From NCBI GenBank assembly GCA_025350595.1, contig JANXXP010000378.1, positions 1-53,854 on the forward strand: DNA of 53,854 nucleotides, read 5' to 3'. The translations under genes were made by a program, and so were the position numbers. The notes under the pieces are model-generated. The model was given only the letters and a program-made list of their open reading frames with translations, was not told the DNA's origin and made no database searches. The DNA is from Bacteroidota bacterium (GTDB taxonomy: Bacteria > Bacteroidota > Bacteroidia > Bacteroidales > VadinHA17). Shown here one piece after another: positions 9,017-18,058 of the stretch; position 1 is the first letter of the stretch; each line of letters starts with the position of its first letter.

Positions 9017-10378
9017 TTAATCCTCTTTTTTGTTCCCGATATGCACAACGCTTTTTAATTCACTTATGGCCATCATGGGAATATAGCGCATGAACAGCAG
9101 TACTCCACAGGCAAACATTCCAATGGTTCCCAAAAACACACCAATGTCAATATGTGTAGGAGAATAGGATACCCAATTGGAAGGAAGATAGTCTTTGTTA
9201 AGAGAGGTTACAACTATATTAAATCGCTCCAGCCACATTCCGATATTTATAAACAGAGAAACTATCAGAAGCCAAATCCAGTTTCTTCTTACTTTCTTAA
9301 ACCAGAAAAGTTGGGGGATTAATGCATTACAAATAATCATTCCCCAGAATTGCAGGGTGTATTCTCCTGTAGCTCTGTTTCTAAAAAATGTAAAAATCTC
9401 ATATTCATTTCCCGAGTACCATGCAACAAAAAGTTCGGTCAAGTAAGCTGTCCCCATTATAAGTGATATGAAGACGAGTATCCTTGCTATTGCATCCATG
9501 TGGTTATCAGTAATGTAATCAGTTAAATGGTATAACTTTCTTATGAGAACCATCAAAGTCATAACCATTGCAAATCCTGAAAATATAGCTCCCACTACGA
9601 AGAAGGGGGGAAATAGAGTTGAATGCCATCCTGCTTCTACACTTACTGCAAAGTCGGTGGAAACTATTGAGTGAACAGAAACCACCAGAACAGCAGCAAT
9701 ACCCCCCAGGATAAAACTAAGCGACTCATACCTTATCCAATGTCTGCTTGAGCCAGTCCATCCTAAGCTAAAGAAACCATAAACAGCCTTTTTGACTTTT
9801 GATGTCGTTTTATCACGAATTGTTGCGAGGTCGGGTAACATCCCAAGATACCAGAAAGATGCAGAAATGAGAAGATATGCAGTAATCGCTGTAAAGTCCC
9901 AGAACAGAGGTGAGTTAAAATTCACCCAAAGAGGGCCTCGTGTATTCGGATAAGGAAAAATATAAAAAACAAGCCAGACCCGTCCCATATGCAGAGCTGG
10001 TAGAAGCGCTGCTGAAATTACCGCAAAAACTGTCATTGCCTCAGCTGACCTGTTTATGGAAGTCCTCCATTTCTGCCTGAGGATCAAAAGGAAAATAGAA
10101 AATGCGGTACCTGCATGTCCGATCCCTATCCACCAAACAAAATTTATTATCTCCCATCCCCAGCCTACTGAATTATTTACGCCCCAGGTTCCAATTCCCT
10201 GTGTAACTGTTATATATATGGCATAAAATCCATAAATCGCTGCGGCAGAAGAAATTCCAAAGGCAATCGGCCACCATACACCCGGACTTATTTCCAATGG
10301 TTTCATTACCTCTTTGGTAATCTGACCAAGCGTCTTGTTTCCTTCAACCAGTGGACCTCTGATTTTTTTGTTATACAT
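9017..10378 (-). CDS. actC: Alternative complex III subunit ActC (NrfD/PsrC-like quinol-interacting membrane subunit)
   Basis: PGVWWPIAFGISSAAAIYGFYAIYIT, VWWIGIGHAGTAFSIFLLILRQKWRTSINRSAEAMT. Confidence 0.95.
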   Translation of the reverse strand: MYNKKIRGPLVEGNKTLGQITKEVMKPLEISPGVWWPIAFGISSAAAIYGFYAIYITVTQGIGTWGVNNSVGWGWEIINFVWWIGIGHAGTAFSIFLLILRQKWRTSINRSAEAMTVFAVISAALLPALHMGRVWLVFYIFPYPNTRGPLWVNFNSPLFWDFTAITAYLLISASFWYLGMLPDLATIRDKTTSKVKKAVYGFFSLGWTGSSRHWIRYESLSFILGGIAAVLVVSVHSIVSTDFAVSVEAGWHSTLFPPFFVVGAIFSGFAMVMTLMVLIRKLYHLTDYITDNHMDAIARILVFISLIMGTAYLTELFVAWYSGNEYEIFTFFRNRATGEYTLQFWGMIICNALIPQLFWFKKVRRNWIWLLIVSLFINIGMWLERFNIVVTSLNKDYLPSNWVSYSPTHIDIGVFLGTIGMFACGVLLFMRYIPMMAISELKSVVHIGNKKED

Positions 10379-10396
10379 CGATTACCTTCTGATTAT

Positions 10397-13378
10397 TTAT
10401 GAATCTATTTTATCATCATTCCTTACTTTTGTCAGATACCCAGTATTGGGCAGAGTATGCAATTCTTCAAGTAAATGGTAACATCGTGGATCGCTGAACA
10501 GTTTAGAGACCATACTCTTTTTGTCATTCAGATTTCCAAAAACAATGGCTCCCGCAGGGCAGGCTTGCATACAAGCTGTTTTAATCTCATTATCATTAAG
10601 TGTCCTGTTCTCAAGCTTGGCCTGTAACTTTTTCTCCTGTATCCTTTGAACACAGAAGGAACATTTCTCCACAACGCCCCTTTCTCTTACAGTTACATCG
10701 GGATTTAAAACCATTTTTCCGAGATCCGAAGCCGTATTAAAATCGAAATTTTTACTGTTCGTATAGCGGTACCAGTTAAACCTTCTTACTTTATACGGAC
10801 AGTTATTAATGCAATACTTTGTTCCCACACAACGGTTATACGTCATCTGATTTAATCCTTCACTGCTATGATTGGTTGCTGAAACAGGACAAACGTTTTC
10901 ACATGGCGCATTATCGCAATGCTGACAGGCAAGAGGCTGGAAGTATACTTTTGGATCATCAGGAGTGTCGGAATAATACCTGTCGATTTTGATCCAGTGC
11001 ATTATCCTTCTCTTTATCACTTCTGCCTTCCCAACTACTGGAATATTATTCTCTGCCTGGCAGGCAATTACACAGGAATTACATCCTATGCAAGCATTCA
11101 GGTCTATTGCAAGTCCCCAGTGAAATCCATCATATTTAACTTCCGGATAAAGTGTTTTATGTGTTGATTCGAATTCTTTATGAAACTCATTCCCGGAAGA
11201 AGGATCAATAATATACTTATTTAAACTTGTTTCCCTTACAATTGGTCTTCCTTCCATTGAAGAATGAACCTGAGTAAGAGCTAATTGCCTTTTTTCAAAA
11301 GTATTAATAGGCTTTTCAATTGTTATTACATAATTTCTGTTTCCTGCACTTGACTTAACAAAAGGATATAAATTTTCTCCAATTCTGAAGCAAACCGGGC
11401 CGCTGTTTGTATGGCCATATCCGAGTGCAACTGAAATGGTTCCTTCCATCTGTCCTGACTGAACAAATACTGGAAGTTTCAACCCATTGGAGAACTTCAC
11501 TATGTCACCGTTCTGAACACCCCATATAGTTGCATCACTGATGGATATGGCAGCAACGTTTTCCCAGCATTGGCGCGAAACCGGATCCGGTAATTCCATT
11601 AACCATGGATTATTGGCATGCATGCCCGTTCCCAATGCTACGCTTTCAGATATAACAATTTCATACCCCCCTGTCTCTGATTTTTCAAGGGTCTTCATTG
11701 CCTGTGAAAGCCTTTCTGGTTTATGGGTTAAAGATTTAAATCCTGGTACCTTATAATTGAAAACACCATTGCCAAGAGAGGTATTCCAAAAATTTCTGAA
11801 ATCCGAGATCCCTGAACCCGGGAAATATTGTTTTTCCCAGTTGGAAGTCAGATAATCATGATAGTTCGTCGAACTTCCTGACCATTTTAAAAGTGAATCC
11901 TGAAATGAGCGTGTATTAAATATAGGATTAATGCATGGCTGACTTAAACTGAGCTGCCCAGAAATAATCTCCGCATCATCCCACGATTCAAGATAGTGAT
12001 TTACAGGACACTCATATTTCACGAGGCCCACAGTCTCATTTAGTGAAACTGTCATATTTATTGAGATCTCAGTATTTTTTATTCCTTTCCGAAAGTTCTC
12101 AGAATCATGATAATCATATACCGGATTGACATTATACATAATTAATGCTTTGACACTTCCTTCCTTTAATTCGCTAATAAGATCTTCCATTTTGCTGTCA
12201 ATACCCGATGCAACTTTTATATTATTATTCAGATCGATACAATTAGTATAATTGCCCAGAAGGCTGTTAATTCCATTTACAATGATCTGAATATCAAGAT
12301 TATTAGTGCCAGAGATAACAATGGATTTACCTTTCGCCTCTATTAGTTTATCTGCAAGGCCTGTCAGGTCTTCTCTGAAGTTTGCTGAAGGAAATGTTAT
12401 GGCACCGGTTTTTTCAGCAATCCTGTTGTAGAGATCAATCAGAAGATTTTTTTCTTCAGATGGTTTGATTTTCTTCCTGATATCTGCATTGGCCCCTGTC
12501 AGGCTCATTCCCGATTCATAATGAATATGCCTGAGCATAGTCTTCTCCCCCTTATCGAGTTTCCTTCGCGACACATAATCCTGAATAAAATGAGCCGGAG
12601 ATATCCAGGTTCCTATAAAGTCTGCATAAACTGAAACAACAAGGTCTGCATTCCGGAAGTGATAATCCGGAATTGCTTCTTTTCCAAAGCAAATTGAGTT
12701 AGCTTCAAGTATTGCTGAATAAGATATGGCATCGTACTGAACCCATTTGAATTTATGGAAGTCTGCTCCAAATTCATTTATCAGCCTTATAGTGGAGGGA
12801 GATAGTATACTTGAAGTAAGCAAAACAATTTCACCATTTTTAGAATTGATTTCCTTCAGTTTATTAATAATCTGCGCATCAATATTATCCCATGTAGTCT
12901 GTTTATTTTCTGCTGAAGGATTTTTTAACCTGGCATCATCATAAAGACTTAAAACAGAAGCCTGCACCCGAGCTGTAGTGCCCTCCCTATTGAACTCTGA
13001 TAGAAGATTCCCTTCGATTTTTATAGGTCTGCCATCACGCGTTTTAACCAGAATAGATGAATATTCATGTCCATCATAAAAACTTGAAGCATAATATAAG
13101 GATTTCCCGGGAGTTATTTCCGGAGGTTGTATGATATATGGCAATGCCTTCTGAACGGGTCTTTTACAGCTCGCAAGAAGCGCAGCCGATGCAAAACTGT
13201 ATCCAAAAACCTTTAAAAAGTCTCGTCTGGATGTACCTTGCTTCATAATATCATGCTCCAGCAAACCCAGCAACTGATTTTCGTTTTCTGCCGGACTTCC
13301 CAAATTATTTTTTACTTCAGGCACAAAATTAGCTCCCCCCGGATTCGTCCTGCTTTTTTTCATATCAGTACCTTTCAA
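10397..13378 (-). CDS. actB: Alternative complex III subunit ActB (molybdopterin-oxidoreductase-like region fused to four-cluster ferredoxin region)
   Basis: TSRRDFLKVFGYSFASAALLASC (Tat plus lipobox); CIGCNSCVIAC, CQHCDNAPCENVCP, CVGTKYCINNCPYKVRRFNW, CSFCVQRIQ...CMQACPAGAI. Confidence 0.95.
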   Translation of the reverse strand: MKGTDMKKSRTNPGGANFVPEVKNNLGSPAENENQLLGLLEHDIMKQGTSRRDFLKVFGYSFASAALLASCKRPVQKALPYIIQPPEITPGKSLYYASSFYDGHEYSSILVKTRDGRPIKIEGNLLSEFNREGTTARVQASVLSLYDDARLKNPSAENKQTTWDNIDAQIINKLKEINSKNGEIVLLTSSILSPSTIRLINEFGADFHKFKWVQYDAISYSAILEANSICFGKEAIPDYHFRNADLVVSVYADFIGTWISPAHFIQDYVSRRKLDKGEKTMLRHIHYESGMSLTGANADIRKKIKPSEEKNLLIDLYNRIAEKTGAITFPSANFREDLTGLADKLIEAKGKSIVISGTNNLDIQIIVNGINSLLGNYTNCIDLNNNIKVASGIDSKMEDLISELKEGSVKALIMYNVNPVYDYHDSENFRKGIKNTEISINMTVSLNETVGLVKYECPVNHYLESWDDAEIISGQLSLSQPCINPIFNTRSFQDSLLKWSGSSTNYHDYLTSNWEKQYFPGSGISDFRNFWNTSLGNGVFNYKVPGFKSLTHKPERLSQAMKTLEKSETGGYEIVISESVALGTGMHANNPWLMELPDPVSRQCWENVAAISISDATIWGVQNGDIVKFSNGLKLPVFVQSGQMEGTISVALGYGHTNSGPVCFRIGENLYPFVKSSAGNRNYVITIEKPINTFEKRQLALTQVHSSMEGRPIVRETSLNKYIIDPSSGNEFHKEFESTHKTLYPEVKYDGFHWGLAIDLNACIGCNSCVIACQAENNIPVVGKAEVIKRRIMHWIKIDRYYSDTPDDPKVYFQPLACQHCDNAPCENVCPVSATNHSSEGLNQMTYNRCVGTKYCINNCPYKVRRFNWYRYTNSKNFDFNTASDLGKMVLNPDVTVRERGVVEKCSFCVQRIQEKKLQAKLENRTLNDNEIKTACMQACPAGAIVFGNLNDKKSMVSKLFSDPRCYHLLEELHTLPNTGYLTKVRNDDKIDS

Positions 13379-13388
13379 TATTCTGCAA

Positions 13389-14543
13389 CTAGTAATGGCA
13401 TTTCATACATTCTCTCCCACCAATCATTTCAACGGTAACGCTGTCTAATGTTCCGTTTTTTATCTTTTCGGCTAATTCCTTATAATCAGAATAAAATTTA
13501 TTGCCTGTAAAATTAACTTTCCTGGTTCTGTGGCAATCGAGGCACCATCCCATTGAAAGGTCTTTAACCTGAATGATTACATTCATCTCCTTTACATTAC
13601 CATGACATTCCTGACATTTTAAACCACCCGCACCAACATGCTGTGCATGACTAAAGAAAACGTGATCAGGTAGATTGTGTACTTTAACCCATTCAATTGG
13701 CTTTTTATTTTCGTATGCGCTAATTATTTTATAAATCTCAAAAGCTCCCGAGCGGGTTCCGTTTCTTACCAATAAATGACAATTCATACAAACATTTTCC
13801 CCAGGTATTCCGGCTGACTTACTATACGGTGCAAAACTGTGACAATAGATACAATCTGTTTGGTTTTGTCCTGCATGAACTGCATGTGAAAATTTTATAG
13901 GCTGATCAGGTGAATAATTTTGGGAACGCCCTATGGCAATGGCACTTCCGACAAGAGTATAGGTGATAAAACAGACAGATGAAAGAAGTATAATGTAATT
14001 AATCCATTTATGTTTTAATACCTTGGTGATTATAAGGTCAATAATTGAAAAGAGCATTAATGCCGAAGCAATTATAAAGAAGATCAGATTCGTAATCACC
14101 GGCTTGTTTCTGATAAGACCCTGAATAGCAAGCCGATCCATGTACCCTTTGATCATAACAATTTCTTCAGGGCTAAGTTTAAAATCCTTATGCACTTCCA
14201 CCATTTTCTTACCAGCAGGCCGTAGTAATACTTTACTTAAATCACCGGTACTTTTATTCAGGTATTTTCTGGATATCTCGATTGCGTCAGGATTCCAGTT
14301 CAGTGTATCAGAGAGAGTTATATTATGACATGTAATACATTTTATTGATTTGTTATCATGGTATACCAATCCAAAGAAAAGTCGCTCCCCAATTATCAGA
14401 TCTTCCGGAGTTAATTTCTTTTTAAGATTTAGAACCGAATCTTCTACCTGAACAAGATTTGAATAGCCTGAAGTGAAAAGACCAGATAGAAATATGAAAG
14501 GAAGTATAAATTTTAATTTTCTAACAGAAAAAAAATTGCGCAT
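13389..14543 (-). CDS. actA: Alternative complex III subunit ActA, multiheme cytochrome c with six CxxCH motifs
   Basis: CITCH, CIYCH, CMNCH, CQECH, CLDCH, CMKCH; N-terminal monoheme segment, TM hairpin, then five-heme segment. Confidence 0.92.
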   Translation of the reverse strand: MRNFFSVRKLKFILPFIFLSGLFTSGYSNLVQVEDSVLNLKKKLTPEDLIIGERLFFGLVYHDNKSIKCITCHNITLSDTLNWNPDAIEISRKYLNKSTGDLSKVLLRPAGKKMVEVHKDFKLSPEEIVMIKGYMDRLAIQGLIRNKPVITNLIFFIIASALMLFSIIDLIITKVLKHKWINYIILLSSVCFITYTLVGSAIAIGRSQNYSPDQPIKFSHAVHAGQNQTDCIYCHSFAPYSKSAGIPGENVCMNCHLLVRNGTRSGAFEIYKIISAYENKKPIEWVKVHNLPDHVFFSHAQHVGAGGLKCQECHGNVKEMNVIIQVKDLSMGWCLDCHRTRKVNFTGNKFYSDYKELAEKIKNGTLDSVTVEMIGGRECMKCHY

Positions 14544-14987
14544 TTAGATTAAATTACAGATTGTTTTATACTTTATCAGTTGAATTACCCCAACACTTTC
14601 TGCAAATTCTACCCTTTCCAATATTAATAAATTTGTGAAAGCAACTTATTATTAAGCAAATAGTTATTCTGACAAAATAAATATCCCTATAAAGATAATT
14701 AATCCATTTTATCTACATCCATTCTTTTTTATGATTTTTTGATTCCTGCTAAATATCACAAAAACCTATATTATTAATCCATCCCCGGGTATGACATGCT
14801 GGAAAAATTTCTTTATCCCATTTTTCCTGTTCTCCGGAAAAACATTTTATCTTAATCGCTGTTATAAAGATAAGTAAATAAATCCGTTGTCAAATAAAGT
14901 TATTATGTTATCAGTTAAACGAATTCTACTAACTAAGTAATAAATAATTTATAAATAATATTATTCGATTATTAATTTCTGACTTCA

Positions 14988-14995
14988 TATCTTTG
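14988..14995 (+). promoter_or_regulatory. Bacteroidetes-type -7 box TATCTTTG
   Basis: Exact TAnnTTTG match 57 nt upstream of the ATG at 15052. Confidence 0.5.
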
Positions 14996-15051
14996 TATCA
15001 ACAAGATATTATACAACCTATTATCTTTTTTTGCAATTAAGAAATATTATT

Positions 15052-15870
15052 ATGAAAAAATTATTGGCTCTGACATTATTACTTGTTCTCACAGCAAGTA
15101 TATTAAGTACCTGTAAAAAGGACAATGGCAAGGCTCCTGTTTTACCTCCCCTGGAATCTCTGACAATTGATTTTACAAATTTCGCAACGCTGAAAAAGTC
15201 TGCCAACACAATAGCTGATACTAAAGGTACAAATAATAGTAACTGGGAATTTGCGGCAACTGTTGCAGGAATATGGAAAGGAATCTTAACTACAACCCTT
15301 GCGGTTCCTGTTTCTGCCTTTAAGCTGGCTATTGATCAGGATCCGGTATTTCTTTCCAATAAAACATGGCAATGGAGCTATAGTGTAAGTGCAGTTGGGA
15401 TTACCTACAAAGCACGACTTACTGGTCAGCTAAGCGGTACTGATGTTTTATGGAAAATGTATGTAACACGAGAAGGGACAGGCGGGTTTACTGAATTTGT
15501 CTGGTTTAGCGGAACCAGCAAAGTTGATGGATCCGGAGGGCAGTGGATTCTTAATGAAAGTGCCGCAGTGCCAGAAGCTTTTCTTCAGATTGACTGGACA
15601 AAAACCGATGCAACTGTTGGTTCGGTTAAGTATACTTTTGTTAAAAATAATGATGCTCACAAAGGAGGGTACATTGAATATGGATTAACTTCAGGCGCAT
15701 TGAATGCCTTTTATAACATACACTATTTTAACGAAGTAAAATTCTCAGATGTTAATGTTGAATGGAATACAACTACTTTTAATGGCAGAGTTAAGTCTTT
15801 GGATTATCTGACTCCGCCAGGGACGTGGTTCTGCTGGGATTCAAATAAGGTAAATACGACTTGTCTGTAA
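15052..15870 (+). CDS. Uncharacterised secreted lipoprotein
   Basis: MKKLLALTLLLVLTASILSTCKK (lipobox-like); no family recognised. ORF-track start at 15031 moved to the internal ATG. Confidence 0.7.
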   Translation: MKKLLALTLLLVLTASILSTCKKDNGKAPVLPPLESLTIDFTNFATLKKSANTIADTKGTNNSNWEFAATVAGIWKGILTTTLAVPVSAFKLAIDQDPVFLSNKTWQWSYSVSAVGITYKARLTGQLSGTDVLWKMYVTREGTGGFTEFVWFSGTSKVDGSGGQWILNESAAVPEAFLQIDWTKTDATVGSVKYTFVKNNDAHKGGYIEYGLTSGALNAFYNIHYFNEVKFSDVNVEWNTTTFNGRVKSLDYLTPPGTWFCWDSNKVNTTCL

Positions 15871-15890
15871 GAAAGAAATTATTCAAATTT

Positions 15891-15918
15891 AAATCCCGGA
15901 TTCAGCCGGGATTTTTTA
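15891..15918 (+). terminator. Rho-independent terminator
   Basis: AAATCCCGG (15891-15899) attcag CCGGGATTT (15906-15914) followed by ttt; just after the lipoprotein stop. Confidence 0.85.
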
Positions 15919-16014
15919 TTTCTTTTTCAATACCCATAACCCCTTGACTTTATTTAACTTTTATGGAGATCAAATTTTTTGCTAATTTGCGCTCAAACTA
16001 TAAAATAGAACTAT

Positions 16015-16620
16015 ATGTCATTAGGAAAAAAATCGATTTTATTAATAATACTCATTTTAGTTATAGATCAAACACTTAAGATCTGGGTAAAAACCCACAT
16101 GGCTATTGGCGATGAAATACATATTTTTGGAAACAGGGGGATGATCCATTTCATCGAAAACAATGGAATGGCATTTGGAATGGAAATGGGAGGAAAAACG
16201 GGAAAGTTCATTTTAAGTTTATTCAGAATTATCGCTATTACCGGAATTGGGTTTTTTCTTTCTTCTCTTATCAGGAAAAAAGCAAATCTCGGATTAGTAT
16301 TCGCTGTAAGTGCTATTCTTGCAGGAGCAATAGGAAATATTATTGATAGTGCTTTCTATGGCATGATCTTCAATGAAAGTTACTCTCAGCCATCAGTATT
16401 ATTCCCTTCGGTACCCTATTCTTCTTTCCTACATGGAAGAGTAGTTGATATGTTCTACTTTCCTGTAATAAGTACGCATTGGCCCGCCTGGTCTCCAATT
16501 AAACCGAATGAATCATTTGTATTCTTTCGCCCGGTGTTTAATATTGCCGACTCTGCAATAACCTGTGGAGTTATATCAATATTGCTCTTTCAGAAAAAAA
16601 TGTTCTCAGATTTTTCCTGA
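16015..16620 (+). CDS. lspA: Lipoprotein signal peptidase (signal peptidase II)
   Basis: NNGMAFGM, GNIIDSAFYG, GRVVDMFYFPV, FRPVFNIADSAI catalytic-Asp motifs. Confidence 0.95.
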   Translation: MSLGKKSILLIILILVIDQTLKIWVKTHMAIGDEIHIFGNRGMIHFIENNGMAFGMEMGGKTGKFILSLFRIIAITGIGFFLSSLIRKKANLGLVFAVSAILAGAIGNIIDSAFYGMIFNESYSQPSVLFPSVPYSSFLHGRVVDMFYFPVISTHWPAWSPIKPNESFVFFRPVFNIADSAITCGVISILLFQKKMFSDFS

Positions 16621-16649
16621 CTATAGGAAGAACTTAGAAAGATAATATT

Positions 16650-16949
16650 CTATTGCTGACAACAACTACTCACACAGTTAAGTATTGTTTTTAGGTTCTC
16701 ATGTTTCAAAAAATACCAGGTGTTTTTGCCTTCTCTTTTTGAAGCTAACACACCTCTGTCTTTTAGAATGCCAAGATGATGGGAGGCTGTTGATTGTTCT
16801 ATTCCAAGCTGTTTATGAATTTCAGTAACTGTTTTTTTCTTCCCGTCTTCAAGGCATCCAACAATAGATATACGCAAAGGATGTGCAATCGCTTTAAGCA
16901 TATTAGCTGCTCTCTCAAGACTTTCCGGATTAAGTTCTTTAAATTCCAT
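16650..16949 (-). CDS. ArsR-family winged-helix regulator with C-terminal cysteine cluster
   Basis: HPLRISIVGCL, LGIEQSTASHHLGILKDRGVLASKREGKNTWYFL; C-terminal NCVSSCCQQ. Confidence 0.9.
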   Translation of the reverse strand: MEFKELNPESLERAANMLKAIAHPLRISIVGCLEDGKKKTVTEIHKQLGIEQSTASHHLGILKDRGVLASKREGKNTWYFLKHENLKTILNCVSSCCQQ

Positions 16950-17059
16950 TCAAAATAAATTTCATAGTGCAAATATATATAAATATGTTGATATGATGGA
17001 TGTTGACCTTTAATATAAAGGAAATCAACTTGTCGTTAATCTTGAACACTCGTTTTTTG

Positions 17060-17067
17060 TATATTTG
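17060..17067 (+). promoter_or_regulatory. Bacteroidetes-type -7 box TATATTTG
   Basis: Exact TAnnTTTG match 17 nt upstream of the polyprenyl synthetase ATG. Confidence 0.45.
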
Positions 17068-17083
17068 AACTAAATAATTTTTT

Positions 17084-18058
17084 ATGAGCGCTCTCACTAG
17101 AATTAAAAAACCAGTTGAAAAGGAAATGGCTGAATTCGAAGCTTATTTCGGTAAGACTATGCATAGTGAGATTCCATTATTGAATATCATTCTGAATTAC
17201 GTTCTTCGTCGCAAGGGAAAGCAGATGAGGCCGTTACTTGTCTTTCTAACTGCAAAACTTAACGGTAATATTTCGGAAGCGACATTTGTTGCAGCAACCT
17301 TTATTGAACTCCTTCATACAGCATCTCTGGTTCACGATGATGTTGTTGATGATGCGAATGAAAGACGCGGAGCATTATCAATAAATGCTCTTTGGAATTC
17401 AAAAATTGCCGTTCTTGTCGGAGATTATATGTTATCCAAAGGCATGCTCATAAGCGTTGAGAAGAACCGTTTTGATATGCTTGAAATTGTTTCAGAGGCG
17501 GTAAAATCGATGAGCGAAGGAGAGTTGCTTCAATTACAAAAAGCCAGGAAGTTAAACATAACTGAAGATGACTACTTTAAAATTATCCTCAGTAAAACGG
17601 CAGCATTGCTTTCTGCCTGCACCGCATGTGGCGCAAGATCAGTAACGGTGAATCAGGAGGCAATTATTATGATGAAGGATTTTGGAGAAAACATTGGAAT
17701 CGCTTTTCAGATAAGAGATGACCTTCTTGATTATGAAAGTACAGGACTTACAGGAAAAGCCGCAGGAAATGATATTAAGGAGAAAAAGATAACTCTTCCA
17801 TTAATACATGCCCTGGAACAGTCTCCTGGTTCTAAAAAAAGGCATATCCTTAGTATTGTTAAAAACAAGAAAAAAACCAAATCGGAGATAAACGAAGTGA
17901 TCAGCTTTGTTTCTGATTACGGAGGTATGGACTATGCTGAGCTTAAGATGAATCAATACAGAGATAAAGCTCTTGCGATCATTGATTCTTATCCTGACTC
18001 CGATGTAAAAAACTCGCTTAAGGAGTTTGTTCAGTATACAACCTCAAGAAAAAAATGA
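17084..18058 (+). CDS. Polyprenyl (octaprenyl-type) diphosphate synthase
   Basis: LLHTASLVHDDVVDDANERRG and FQIRDDLLDYE Asp-rich motifs; GNDIKEKKITLPLIHAL. Confidence 0.95.
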   Translation: MSALTRIKKPVEKEMAEFEAYFGKTMHSEIPLLNIILNYVLRRKGKQMRPLLVFLTAKLNGNISEATFVAATFIELLHTASLVHDDVVDDANERRGALSINALWNSKIAVLVGDYMLSKGMLISVEKNRFDMLEIVSEAVKSMSEGELLQLQKARKLNITEDDYFKIILSKTAALLSACTACGARSVTVNQEAIIMMKDFGENIGIAFQIRDDLLDYESTGLTGKAAGNDIKEKKITLPLIHALEQSPGSKKRHILSIVKNKKKTKSEINEVISFVSDYGGMDYAELKMNQYRDKALAIIDSYPDSDVKNSLKEFVQYTTSRKK

